Source: Chitinophaga sp. LS1
Lineage (GTDB): Bacteria > Bacteroidota > Bacteroidia > Chitinophagales > Chitinophagaceae
Direction of reading: 5' to 3'
NCBI RefSeq assembly: GCF_034274695.1
Contig: NZ_CP128362.1
Coordinates: 3,288,501-3,352,500, forward strand
Length of the DNA: 64,000 nucleotides
The position numbers were made by a program, and so were the translations under genes. The notes below the pieces were generated by a model, which did not search any database, was not told where the DNA came from, and saw only the letters and a list, made by a program, of their open reading frames with translations. This document shows, piece after piece, positions 16,793 through 25,601 of this stretch. Each line of letters opens with the position of its first letter. Within the stretch, counting starts at the first letter, position 1.

Positions 16793-18349
16793 ATGTTGCT
16801 CTTTCTGCTCAAGGCTAATATAGCCCTCACGTTATTCTACCTGGCCTACCGCTTTGGTCTGCGTCGCCTTACATTCTATACTTTAAACCGTGCCTTTCTT
16901 CTGCTGGCCATCATTTGTGCCGCTGTTTGCCCATTCATCAACCCGGAAACCATTTTCCGCCACAATCGTCCACTGACGGGTGCAGCCATCGCTTATGTCA
17001 TTGACTTCAATGACCTCCGCCAGCCGGCTACCCCCTGGATCAATGTGGTGCTTATATATATCTTCTGGGCAGGCGTGATCGTCATGACATTGAGAATGCT
17101 CCTGCAACTCAGCTCTCTCTGGGCCCTGCACAGAACTACCAGCAAGGATAAACTTTTTGACCAGCAGGTAAGGGTGACTGATAAATCATTACAACCTTTT
17201 TCATTCTTACATAATATATACATCAACCCTGATATGCACAGTCCAGCAGAACTCTCCGCCATTATGCGGCACGAGCAGGTCCATGTGCGGCAATGGCATA
17301 CACTGGATGTATTGCTGGGAGAACTGAACAAGATCTTCTACTGGTTTAACCCCGGTGCATGGCTCATCAGCACTGCCATCAGGGAAAACCTGGAGTTCAT
17401 TACCGACAGGTACATGCTACGGCAGGGTACAGATATTAAAGTTTATCAATACAGTCTTTTAAAAGTAAGTGGGATCCCATATGCGACGGCCATCGCAAAC
17501 AATTTCAATTTTTCACACTTAAAACAAAGGATTATGATGATGAATAAACAACGGTCATCAAAATATAATCTGGTAAGGTACTTAGTACTGGGGAGCCTAA
17601 TGATCATTGCGCTTGTGTCGCTGAATTATTCCCGGGCAGCTATCACTGTTACTGTAAAGAAAGCGCTGCGGGGTGATACGACTGTGACCCCATCACCGGC
17701 AGATCCTAAAGCACCAATAGTACGGGAAGATCCGGTTATTGTTAAAGATGTACCGCCTCCACCGCCACCGCCGGCACCAAAGTCGCCGAAGCCATTCATA
17801 GTACAGGCAGATCAGGTTATTGTTGAGGATGTAGCGCCTCCGCCACCGCCACCGGCACCGAAGTCGCCAAAGTCAGCGAAGACTCCTCCACCGCCACCGC
17901 CGGCACCAGCAGTATTTTCAATAAGAGCAGATGATCCAAAGCCTGTGGTGCCACCACCTCCTCCTCCACCACCACCTCCTCCGCCAGTACCAGATTCAAA
18001 TCATGTAGTGATCCTGCGTTCCATAACTGGAAAGGGATCTCTTAATCCGCAAGGAGAGCCATTGGTTTATATCAATAATGAATACAAGGGTAAGGGAATG
18101 TCTGTCGCATCAGGGTATAACAATAACGATATTGAATCTGTATCTGTATGGAAAGGCGACAGTGTACCTGCTGAATATGGAGAAGATGGCCGGAAGAATG
18201 GCTTAATCTTTATTTACACAAAAGATTATACCGGACCCCAGGGCCCGACACTCCCTAAAGCAGAGGTGGTGACAGTGGAAGCGAAGAAAATAATAGTCGA
18301 ATCAAAAGACGGTAAAAAAGCAGAATTTCAAAATTCTGCGCATCCATAG
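16793..18349 (+). CDS. M56 (BlaR1-like) membrane metallopeptidase with proline-rich stretch and plug-like C-terminus
   Basis: The protein has 518 residues. The N-terminal part has several membrane segments and the zinc motif HEQVH at 160-164, with a downstream NLEFITDRYML segment, as in BlaR1 peptidases that cleave the BlaI repressor. One more membrane segment lies near 265-290. After it comes a proline-rich stretch (about 305-400) with three imperfect repeats. The end (about 405-475) contains VYINNEYKGKGM and DIESVSVWKGDSVPAEYG, which resemble the plug domain of TonB-dependent receptors. There is no penicillin-binding sensor domain. The signal it senses is unknown. Confidence 0.82.
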   Translation: MLLFLLKANIALTLFYLAYRFGLRRLTFYTLNRAFLLLAIICAAVCPFINPETIFRHNRPLTGAAIAYVIDFNDLRQPATPWINVVLIYIFWAGVIVMTLRMLLQLSSLWALHRTTSKDKLFDQQVRVTDKSLQPFSFLHNIYINPDMHSPAELSAIMRHEQVHVRQWHTLDVLLGELNKIFYWFNPGAWLISTAIRENLEFITDRYMLRQGTDIKVYQYSLLKVSGIPYATAIANNFNFSHLKQRIMMMNKQRSSKYNLVRYLVLGSLMIIALVSLNYSRAAITVTVKKALRGDTTVTPSPADPKAPIVREDPVIVKDVPPPPPPPAPKSPKPFIVQADQVIVEDVAPPPPPPAPKSPKSAKTPPPPPPAPAVFSIRADDPKPVVPPPPPPPPPPPPVPDSNHVVILRSITGKGSLNPQGEPLVYINNEYKGKGMSVASGYNNNDIESVSVWKGDSVPAEYGEDGRKNGLIFIYTKDYTGPQGPTLPKAEVVTVEAKKIIVESKDGKKAEFQNSAHP

Positions 18350-18359
18350 AAAAAAAGAA

Positions 18360-18394
18360 GAGGCCGTATCAGCAATAAGATACGGCCTCGTTTT
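18360..18394. terminator. Bidirectional terminator between convergent genes
   Basis: An 11-bp perfect stem GAGGCCGTATC/GATACGGCCTC (18360-18370 with 18379-18389) is followed by GTTTTA on the plus strand and by a T-rich run on the minus strand. It serves the M56 gene and the convergent FGE-type gene. A smaller dyad AGTCCTT/AAGGACT lies about 30 bases further on. Confidence 0.8.
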
Positions 18395-18495
18395 ATTCGG
18401 ATACCTAATGGAGATAGGTAGTCCTTTAAGGACTTCTGAGTAGGTTTATTTATTTTTGATACACTCTCTTCTTTTTGGGTTCTTATCAACCCGTT

Positions 18496-19533
18496 CTATC
18501 TTACACACCTGAAACCAAGATTCTCCAACCCTGACTCCGGCGATGACTTCATTCTCGCTGTGACCCTATATCCTGAACAATACTGATCAGTACACATAAA
18601 AGAACCACCTCTGATGGTATGTTTTGCCACTGCAGGATCATCCGGATCATTCCCTTTTGCAGGCCCTTTCGGATTATGCAGATGATCGGCATGTTTGTAA
18701 TAATCCACATCATACCAGTCGGCTACCCATTCCCATGCATTCCCCGCCATATCATACAGTCCGTAGCCGTTAGGAGGGAAGGACCTCACGGGTGCCAATC
18801 CCGTAAACCCATCTACTGCTGTATTCTGATAAGGGAAATTGCCACTCCATGTATTGGCTTTTGGTTTGCCGGAAGTGATCGGATCGCTGCCCCATGAATA
18901 AGGTTGATCATTCAACCCACCCCTTGCTGCAAACTCCCATTCTGCTTCTGTAGGCAGTCGCTTACCTGCCCAGCGGGCATATGCCTGTGCATCATCCCAT
19001 GACACCTGTACCACAGGCAGGTTTTCCTTGCCTTTGATATCACTGCCCGGACCCTGTGGATGTTGCCAGCTGGCACCCAGTGTAAACGTCCACCATTGAG
19101 ATACATCGTCCAGCGGTACAGCATGATCAGGCGGTGTGAACACCAGTGCACCTGGTAACAGCATGCTGCTGTCAGGCTCTGGTGAACCGGGAGGCAATTG
19201 TTGCATCAACTCTTCTTTGCTAATAGGCTTTTCGGCTGTAGTGACGTATCCTGTAGCTTTCACAAAGGCGGCAAACTCTGCATTGGTCACTTCATGTTCA
19301 TCTATCCTGAAGCTATCGACAGTGACCCTGTGCCTGGGTTGCTCATCCTGACGGGCTTCCGCATCGTTAGCACCCATTATAAAGGTGCCGCCGGGTATCA
19401 GTATCATATGGTTGGCGGTATCCGCCGTCGTGGCCAGCACACTGTCATTGCTGGGTATCTTCTTTTCACTGCTTTGGCAGGCATTGAGCGATATGGCTCC
19501 TGCCAGCAGGTAGAGTGGCATATAACGAAACAT
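18496..19533 (-). CDS. Formylglycine-generating-enzyme (SUMF1) family lipoprotein
   Basis: A lipoprotein signal with lipobox LNAC (Cys19) is followed by a full FGE-sulfatase domain: IPGGTFIMGANDAEA, the DEHEVTNAEFAAFV motif, PVVQVSWDDAQAYARWAGKR, LPTEAEWEFAARGG and NAWEWVADWYD. The segment GGSFMCTDQYCSGYR keeps two Cys five residues apart, as in the active site of true formylglycine-generating enzymes, and the chain ends NLGFRCVR. It could oxidise a Cys of a sulfatase in the periplasm or be a member with another role. No true sulfatase gene is in the window. Confidence 0.85.
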   Translation of the reverse strand: MFRYMPLYLLAGAISLNACQSSEKKIPSNDSVLATTADTANHMILIPGGTFIMGANDAEARQDEQPRHRVTVDSFRIDEHEVTNAEFAAFVKATGYVTTAEKPISKEELMQQLPPGSPEPDSSMLLPGALVFTPPDHAVPLDDVSQWWTFTLGASWQHPQGPGSDIKGKENLPVVQVSWDDAQAYARWAGKRLPTEAEWEFAARGGLNDQPYSWGSDPITSGKPKANTWSGNFPYQNTAVDGFTGLAPVRSFPPNGYGLYDMAGNAWEWVADWYDVDYYKHADHLHNPKGPAKGNDPDDPAVAKHTIRGGSFMCTDQYCSGYRVTARMKSSPESGLENLGFRCVR

Positions 19534-19689
19534 ATCTCACAAGTTCGGAATTATTTCATGAAATATTAGCCTGCGGCAGCAAGGACGCAATCATTTTTAT
19601 TTTTCTGAAAACATTACATATGGTGAAAAATTAACACTAAAATAATCGCTACTTCTGCGAAACTGTTGTAAACTGCATCAGCTTAACAT

Positions 19690-21048
19690 ATGGAACAATT
19701 TTCAGCACCCTTCCACCGCCACGATTTTGGAGCGCATTTCCTCTGGGGCATCACCATTTCTGCATTTCAGAATGAAGGTGCACATGATCATGACGGAAAA
19801 GGCGCTTCCATCTGGGATGATTTTACAGCCCGCAAGGGTAAGATCAAAGATGGCACCCATGCACAGGTCACAACGGATTTCTACAACAGATACCGGGATG
19901 ATATTCTTCTCGCCAAATCTATGGGTTTTAAAATATTCCGTTTTTCTATAGCATGGCCACGTATTTTGCCTAATGGTACCGGGGCCATCAATCCTGCCGG
20001 CATTGACTTTTATCACCGCATTATAGATACCTGCCTGGAACTGGACATGGTTCCTTATGTGACTTTATATCACTGGGACCTGCCGCTGGCATTAGAGCAT
20101 AAAGGAGGCTGGTGCCACAGAGGTATCATCTTCGCCTTTGAAGAATATGTGCGGATCTGTGTAGAAGCTTACGGAGATAAAGTGAAAAACTGGGTGGTGA
20201 TGAATGAGCCGTTTGGTTTTACATCGCTGGGCTATATGTTAGGAGTACACGCTCCGGGTAAATTTGGATTATCTTATTTCTTCCCGGCAGTGCACCATGC
20301 TTTACTGGCACAGGCCGCCGGCGCCAAGGTGATCCGTGAGTTGGTAAAAGGTGCAAATATCGGGATTGCATTGTCCTGCTCTTATATTTTACCCAATACC
20401 CAAAGTCAGGCAGATATCCAGGCGGCCCGCAAGGCAGATGCGCTATTCAACCGGATCTTTCTGGAGCCTATCCTGGGTATGGGCTATCCTGTAGCTGATT
20501 TCCCCTTACTGGGCAAAATAGAGCGCCGCTATGCCCTCTGGCGGGATCGCGATAACCTGTCCTTCGACTACGACTTTATAGGGGTACAGAATTATTTCCC
20601 GCTGGTGATCCGCCGGAATCCGTTTATGCCTATCGTTGGCGTATCGGAAGTAAAGCCACGTTACCGCAAGGTACCGGTGACTGCAATGGGGTGGGAGATT
20701 AGTGGAGAAGGGATATATAATATCCTGAAACAGTTTGCTGCCTATCCGAATATCCCCAGGCTGATTGTTACTGAAAACGGGGCGGCTTTCAACGATGTAT
20801 TGACAGAGGGGCGTATTCACGACACAGACAGGATTAACTACTTTATCACCTACCTGGAAGCGATTCTGAAGGCAAAGAACGAAGGAGTGCCATTGGATGG
20901 CTACTTTGTGTGGACGCTAACAGACAACTTTGAGTGGGCGGAAGGGTACCGCGCCCGTTTTGGATTGGCGCATGTAGATCTCGATACACAGGTGCGCACC
21001 CTGAAAGACTCGGGGTTATGGTTCCAGGATTTCCTGCATGATAAATGA
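19690..21048 (+). CDS. Beta-glucosidase, glycoside hydrolase family 1
   Basis: The 452-residue protein has normal GH1 length and no signal peptide, so it is probably cytoplasmic. The N-terminal signature FLWGITISAFQNEGA, the acid/base Glu173 in VVMNEPFG and the nucleophile Glu362 in LIVTENGAAF are present, as is YFVWTLTDNFEWAEGYRARFGL near the end. GH1 enzymes of this type hydrolyse beta-glucosides, beta-galactosides or related oligosaccharides; substrate choice cannot be read here. It stands alone between a divergent FGE-type gene and a terminator. Confidence 0.93.
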   Translation: MEQFSAPFHRHDFGAHFLWGITISAFQNEGAHDHDGKGASIWDDFTARKGKIKDGTHAQVTTDFYNRYRDDILLAKSMGFKIFRFSIAWPRILPNGTGAINPAGIDFYHRIIDTCLELDMVPYVTLYHWDLPLALEHKGGWCHRGIIFAFEEYVRICVEAYGDKVKNWVVMNEPFGFTSLGYMLGVHAPGKFGLSYFFPAVHHALLAQAAGAKVIRELVKGANIGIALSCSYILPNTQSQADIQAARKADALFNRIFLEPILGMGYPVADFPLLGKIERRYALWRDRDNLSFDYDFIGVQNYFPLVIRRNPFMPIVGVSEVKPRYRKVPVTAMGWEISGEGIYNILKQFAAYPNIPRLIVTENGAAFNDVLTEGRIHDTDRINYFITYLEAILKAKNEGVPLDGYFVWTLTDNFEWAEGYRARFGLAHVDLDTQVRTLKDSGLWFQDFLHDK

Positions 21049-21052
21049 AAAA

Positions 21053-21077
21053 AGGTCGTTCCCGTAGGGAACGACCT
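21053..21077. terminator. Terminator between convergent genes
   Basis: An 11-bp stem AGGTCGTTCCC/GGGAACGACCT with a GTA loop. On the minus strand it is followed by seven T residues, so it mainly ends the outer-membrane/DUF4270 transcript; it may also stop the GH1 message. Confidence 0.8.
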
Positions 21078-21105
21078 CAATAATATTAAACCATCTGTCT
21101 TGCGA

Positions 21106-22362
21106 TCAATCGTAAGTTCTGCGGATGAACCAGATATCTCTCAGTGAGAAGTGGAATACCGCATTCAAATACGTTTCCTTAATCAACCCACTGTTATAAG
21201 ATCCACGTTGTCCGGCTTCCAGACCAATGTAGTAGCGGATAGAACCACTTTTACTAGGGATGGAGATGCCCGCAGTACCTGATACATCTTTCAACTGCTC
21301 ACCATACACCTGCAGGTAAGAATTATTATATGCAAAACCAGCCTGCACCACGATACCTTCTACACGCAAATCACCATAAGTACGTCTGAAAGAATATTCC
21401 AGACCGGTAGAGTAGCGGTCTGCATCTACCAGCTGGTAGTGTGTACCTTTCTGTCCGTACTGACTCCATTTCTGGTGTTTCCAGTCAGCCAGCCAGGTAA
21501 CTGTACCATTGGTGAGGGAGATACCACCTGTATACATTTCCGGTAAGGTGTATTTTTCCTTAGCCAGATCATATGAGTAAACAGTGGTTTCGCTGCTGTT
21601 CTGTATAATGAGCTTCTTATCGAAGTTCATATTGGTCTTGAAGCGGTAAGTAGCCCCTAAACCAATTACCCATTTGGTACCGATCTTACCGGCATATTGT
21701 ATACCTGTATTGAGGTTCACGTTGAAAGCGTAGCGTTGCAGCTTGGTAGAGACAGTATCGCCTCCTACGTTTTCAACGGTATTGATAGGTCCAAAAAGGA
21801 AATTGGTAGCTACACCAACAGAGAAGTTCTTGTTCAGCCTTACTGAGTTGGTGATGTATCCTTTATTGAGACCTCCATCGCCAGTCGTAGTAGTGGTTTG
21901 AGCAGTGTTATCTATATAAGTGGTGGAGATTAACTTATAATTCACAGAGCTGTAAGGAGAGAAACCTGCGCTAATACCCCAGCGATTGTTCGCTTTGAAG
22001 CCAATAGCAAGGCGTCTTACAGAGAGGTCTCCGGCAGTCTGGTTCAGACTGCTGCTGTTTTTATAACCAACGATCTGACCCCTGAGGGACACGTCGAACA
22101 TAAAATGCTGCCGTGGGATAGCGGAATAGGAGGCGGGGTTCAGCTCGTTCAGAAAATAATCTGAGCGGCGGGCAACACCACTGCTACCTACACCAAAATT
22201 TCGGCTATAGTCCCTTTCTTCCAGATCGCCAATGGCGTATGCCGAGTAAAGGGAATTAATGCCATGCTGTGCCAGTGCCTTTGATCCCATCAAGAGCATC
22301 ATTAAGCCGCATAAGCCTGTTGTATATTTTATTCGCTTCATGTAGTCTGTTCTAGCTTGCAT
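21106..22362 (-). CDS. Predicted outer-membrane beta-barrel protein
   Basis: The frame has 418 residues. A signal peptide (MKRIKYTTGLCGLMMLLMGSK) starts at Met8 (22341), which may be the true start; Met1 overlaps the upstream stop as TAATG. The rest has alternating aromatic and polar strands, Tyr- and Asn-rich turns and a final short strand ending IRRTYD, as in Bacteroidota outer-membrane barrels. I do not recognise a named family. It is translationally coupled to the DUF4270 lipoprotein, so the two probably work together at the cell surface. Confidence 0.65.
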   Translation of the reverse strand: MQARTDYMKRIKYTTGLCGLMMLLMGSKALAQHGINSLYSAYAIGDLEERDYSRNFGVGSSGVARRSDYFLNELNPASYSAIPRQHFMFDVSLRGQIVGYKNSSSLNQTAGDLSVRRLAIGFKANNRWGISAGFSPYSSVNYKLISTTYIDNTAQTTTTTGDGGLNKGYITNSVRLNKNFSVGVATNFLFGPINTVENVGGDTVSTKLQRYAFNVNLNTGIQYAGKIGTKWVIGLGATYRFKTNMNFDKKLIIQNSSETTVYSYDLAKEKYTLPEMYTGGISLTNGTVTWLADWKHQKWSQYGQKGTHYQLVDADRYSTGLEYSFRRTYGDLRVEGIVVQAGFAYNNSYLQVYGEQLKDVSGTAGISIPSKSGSIRYYIGLEAGQRGSYNSGLIKETYLNAVFHFSLRDIWFIRRTYD

Positions 22363-23714
22363 TATTTATACAGCAGATAATATACCTTCAACTCGATCGG
22401 GTTGGACTTATTGTAAGGTCCGCCTAGTACAAGACGATCGAAGTGAGTGAGGCCGGTAGTACCTGGCGTCATGAGGCCCAAAGCCCTGGTTGTATTGTCA
22501 GTGCTGGAAATCTCGTTAATCACATAGTTGGTTACATCGTAAGTATATTCAGTGCCAAGGTTATATACATAATCGGTGACCAGGCTGCCTGTTTGTACAG
22601 CACCGGTACTTGGGTTGGTAACGGAGTCAGATACTGCGTTACCACTGTTCAGTCTTACCAGCGTCAGTTTAGACGGCAGTTCGTACGGATATACATAAGT
22701 ATCTATGTAAGGTTTCACCGTCAGTGTAGCCCGCATGATCTTATAGAATTTGGCCGTCTGGGAGAATTGTCTCAGATAAGGGAAGTCAATTCTTGTTACC
22801 AGGTTGGTCAGTGGCTGCACATAAGTAAGGTTATCAGCATTCTCAGCCAGCAATTTGTTTGTGCTCAGTTCTGAGTTAGGTGTCAGGTTTGCCAGTGGTG
22901 AACCTACAGGACGGGTAAAGTCTACGTGATTGAACTGGGAAGTTGCATCATACATGGCAAAATCCACAGATTTCCACTCATAAGAAGAAGAATTCACGTG
23001 ATAATATAAACGTAGAGACAGGGAGTCATCAGCTCTCAGCGGTGTAATAACCTGGCTGTTAGCACCTGGTCTGATGCAAAGGCCCGGGAACCACTGGGTG
23101 AACTGATCCTGGCTGGTGATAGCAGGCAGTCTGTAGTTTACCTTGTTGAAGAAGTCCTCACCGATGGCATCATCGATTTTGATACCGTACACGCTATCCA
23201 GGGTTGGACGAATGTGTGAGATCTGCAGGGAACCGATAGGTGACGGGTCGGTGGTAAATGACATACCACTATAATAATAGGAAGTACCAGTTGTTTTCTG
23301 GATGGTCTGCGTCACTTTGTAAACCTCAAAGTGCTGAGACTTGGTGGTATCTCCATAATAGTAAGTCTTAGGATGGATAACGAGTACCAGGGAGTCATAC
23401 ACAGCCAGATCTTCAAGGGAGGTGGAGGTGCTCAGTGCCTTCACCTTGAAATAAGTGCTGGAAGAGATGGTACCGAAGTAAGGATCAACAGCGGTGCCTA
23501 CGAGGGCTACGCTCTGATCGGAAGTAGGAATGGAGTCAATGTAAGCAGTGCTTACATTCATTGTAATAGAATCCGTTACCAGGTACTCGGTACCACTAGT
23601 TTCAACTTCATTACTATAATTAAAGCCTTCCTTGTCGCAAGCTGCAGCGCCTGCCACTAATATTGCACAAACCAGGTATTTATAAGCCATTTTGGCACGG
23701 ATATTTTTATTCAT
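22362..23714 (-). CDS. DUF4270 family lipoprotein
   Basis: The start chosen is ATG at 23714 (MNKNIRAKMAYKYLVCAIL), because the longer frame begins with a TTG and lacks a signal at its N-terminus. The lipobox GAAAC predicts a lipoprotein. The body, about 450 residues, matches DUF4270: an N-terminal VALVGTAVDPYFGTISSSTY stretch and many beta strands. Function is unknown; such proteins are common and often surface-exposed in Bacteroidota. It is the first gene of a two-gene unit with the barrel protein. The 252 bases upstream are shared with the divergent Kelch gene. Confidence 0.8.
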   Translation of the reverse strand: MNKNIRAKMAYKYLVCAILVAGAAACDKEGFNYSNEVETSGTEYLVTDSITMNVSTAYIDSIPTSDQSVALVGTAVDPYFGTISSSTYFKVKALSTSTSLEDLAVYDSLVLVIHPKTYYYGDTTKSQHFEVYKVTQTIQKTTGTSYYYSGMSFTTDPSPIGSLQISHIRPTLDSVYGIKIDDAIGEDFFNKVNYRLPAITSQDQFTQWFPGLCIRPGANSQVITPLRADDSLSLRLYYHVNSSSYEWKSVDFAMYDATSQFNHVDFTRPVGSPLANLTPNSELSTNKLLAENADNLTYVQPLTNLVTRIDFPYLRQFSQTAKFYKIMRATLTVKPYIDTYVYPYELPSKLTLVRLNSGNAVSDSVTNPSTGAVQTGSLVTDYVYNLGTEYTYDVTNYVINEISSTDNTTRALGLMTPGTTGLTHFDRLVLGGPYNKSNPIELKVYYLLYK

Positions 23715-23966
23715 GGAGCGCAATTTTAGACAGACGGCCAACTTCCCGGTTATTTAATATGCCAATTGGCATATTTTATCGACGAATGCTCGATGAAGGT
23801 CTCTATATTACTGCTGGGGTAGTAGCCCTTTAGGTAAGCTAAAAATCCCGTTGGTAGATAAAATGTCTTGATTCGTCTGGCAAAAATACCTGAATAGTCT
23901 ATTTTCCGATTACGCCAAAACAAAGGCAGATAATTTTGGCAGCTATTAATAAAGTAAAAATTATCT

Positions 23967-25001
23967 ATGCGCTATTTAAATGTATGTTTTCTGGGTTTAG
24001 CAGCCGTCTTGATGTTAGCCTCCTGTTCATCGAGCGATGACTCCACAAAGCTGGGTAACTGGATTAAAAAAGCTGACTATGCAGGTGATGCAAGGTATGA
24101 AGCTGTGGCTTTCGTGATCGGAGATACAGCGTATGTAGGAACTGGTTATGGAGGACCCAACAAAGGTGCGAGATTAAGTACATTCTATAAATATGATCCT
24201 AGTAAAGACAACTGGTCAGTAATTGCATCTATGCAGGATCCTACCGATCCTTTCAAAAACCTGGGACGTACCGGTGCTTCTGCATTCGCGGTTGCTGGTA
24301 AAGGATATGTGGTAACTGGTTGCGACAGTTCATTTAACTCTCTGAATGATACCTGGGCATATGATCCAACTGCAAACTCCTGGAGTTCAAAAGCAAGCTT
24401 CCCAGGCGTTGCGCGCTATTATGCAGTAGGTTTCGCAATTGGTGATTCCGGTTATGTTGGTACTGGTACTACTGGTTCTTCCAGCACTATCCTGAGCGAC
24501 TTCTACAGGTATGACCCAATCAACGACACATGGGATGCAATCACTTCTCTGAAGGATAAAAGAAAGAACGCAGTTTCTTTCGTAATCAATGACAGTGCAT
24601 ACGTAGTATCCGGTACCGGTTCTTCTGGTAGCAGTGCTTACTACATGTATGTATATGACAGAAGCAAGGATGAGTGGAGAGAAAAGAGCCAGATCAAAAA
24701 CGCGACCGATTATTCTTACGATGATGATTATACAACCATCGCACGTACACAGGCCGTTGCTTTCACCATCAACAACAAAGCTTATTTAGCTACAGGTTCT
24801 GTTCTGAACACATGGGAATATAACCCGGTTACTGACCGTTGGGACGAGAAAACTGCATTTGATGGTACCAGCCGTACCGGTGCAGTAGGTTTCACCGTAA
24901 AAGGTAACGGTTATATTGCTACTGGTTTGAACGGTTCTTCTGGTCTGGATGATCTCCGCGTATTTGATCCAACCGCAGAAAACGATACGAATGACAACTA
25001 A
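23967..25001 (+). CDS. Kelch-repeat lipoprotein
   Basis: This 344-residue protein has a lipobox LASC near residue 20 (MRYLNVCFLGLAAVLMLASC) and then about six Kelch-type blades. Repeating units such as GDTAYVGTGYGG, GKGYVVTGCD and GDSGYVGTGT are each followed by a YDP..D.W turn, as in TYKYDPSKDNW-like segments. It should fold as a beta-propeller on the cell surface or in the periplasm, probably for binding. No catalytic residues can be assigned. It overlaps the following DUF4907 gene by 11 bases. Confidence 0.85.
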   Translation: MRYLNVCFLGLAAVLMLASCSSSDDSTKLGNWIKKADYAGDARYEAVAFVIGDTAYVGTGYGGPNKGARLSTFYKYDPSKDNWSVIASMQDPTDPFKNLGRTGASAFAVAGKGYVVTGCDSSFNSLNDTWAYDPTANSWSSKASFPGVARYYAVGFAIGDSGYVGTGTTGSSSTILSDFYRYDPINDTWDAITSLKDKRKNAVSFVINDSAYVVSGTGSSGSSAYYMYVYDRSKDEWREKSQIKNATDYSYDDDYTTIARTQAVAFTINNKAYLATGSVLNTWEYNPVTDRWDEKTAFDGTSRTGAVGFTVKGNGYIATGLNGSSGLDDLRVFDPTAENDTNDN

Positions 25002-25371
25002 GCAATTAGCACTCGTAGCTTTAATGGCTACTGGGGTTGTTGCCTGTCAGGAGAACAAAGGCCATTCCGGCGATAACAAACTGAAAAGCAGAGATACTAT
25101 AAACGCTACCGTAACGTCCGAACAGGACATTACGGTAGTGCCTTTTCAACCAGAAGGTGGTGGCTGGGGCTTCGATATTAAAATCGGACCCAAGACCCGG
25201 ATTCACCAGGAGTTCATTCCTGTGATACTGGGTCGTATACCATTTGCGACTAAAGAGGACGCCCTGAAGGTAGGAGAGAATATGGCTCAGAAAATGAGAA
25301 CCCAGCATACAGGTTTCCCGGACATTACCCGTCAGGAACTGCTGGACATGCATATTGCAGGTGTGAAATAA
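24991..25371 (+). CDS. DUF4907 family lipoprotein
   Basis: The likely start is ATG 24991 (MTTKQLALVALMATGVVAC), which gives a clean lipoprotein signal with lipobox GVVAC; a longer in-frame start at 24949 would bury the signal. The 126-residue protein contains GGWGFDIKIGPKTRIHQEFIP and a FATKEDALKVGENMAQKM segment, typical of DUF4907 proteins, which often follow Kelch/galactose-oxidase-like genes in Bacteroidota. Function is unknown. The 11-base overlap suggests coupled translation with the Kelch protein. Confidence 0.75.
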   Translation: MTTKQLALVALMATGVVACQENKGHSGDNKLKSRDTINATVTSEQDITVVPFQPEGGGWGFDIKIGPKTRIHQEFIPVILGRIPFATKEDALKVGENMAQKMRTQHTGFPDITRQELLDMHIAGVK

Positions 25372-25383
25372 TCACCTTTGAGG

Positions 25384-25416
25384 AAAACCGGCTTGTCCTG
25401 CAGGTCGGTTTTCTTT
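25384..25416 (+). terminator. Probable terminator after DUF4907 gene
   Basis: A stem AAAACCG/CGGTTTT (25384-25390 with 25406-25412) encloses a smaller palindrome CCTGCAGG and ends in TTTTCTTT. It lies 12 bases after the stop codon. The stem is short, so strength is uncertain. Confidence 0.5.
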
Positions 25417-25422
25417 AAAATA

Positions 25423-25533
25423 ATGAGCAAACTGAGCGCTAAGAGCAGTTTTGCAGACATATGGAAACTTATATTAATACTGGCCGCAGTACTGTATCTG
25501 GCCACATGGACATTCCTATACCCCAAATTTTAA
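25423..25533 (+). CDS. Small single-span membrane protein (36 aa)
   Basis: A 36-codon frame starts with ATG 25423 (MSKLSAKSSFADIWK) and continues with one hydrophobic span (LILILAAVLYLATWTFLY) ending in PKF. The pattern of a short basic/polar N-terminus and one membrane helix is typical of real bacterial small proteins. It lies between the DUF4907 terminator and the histidine-kinase gene. I do not recognise the family; expression is unproven. Confidence 0.5.
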   Translation: MSKLSAKSSFADIWKLILILAAVLYLATWTFLYPKF

Positions 25534-25601
25534 CGATTCTTTTCAGCACACTTAGCAGATTTTACAGGAATTGAGTGTATGTTTATCGTGCTTTTTGGCA
25601 C

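Noticed and set aside
17700..17990. Tandem DNA repeat or CRISPR-like array in the CCACCG-rich stretch
   Set aside because: The repetition is explained by proline codons of the M56 protein; units vary in length and there are no unique spacers.
24949..24990. Upstream start for the DUF4907 gene
   Set aside because: It would place 14 residues before a normal lipoprotein signal and lie deep in the Kelch gene.
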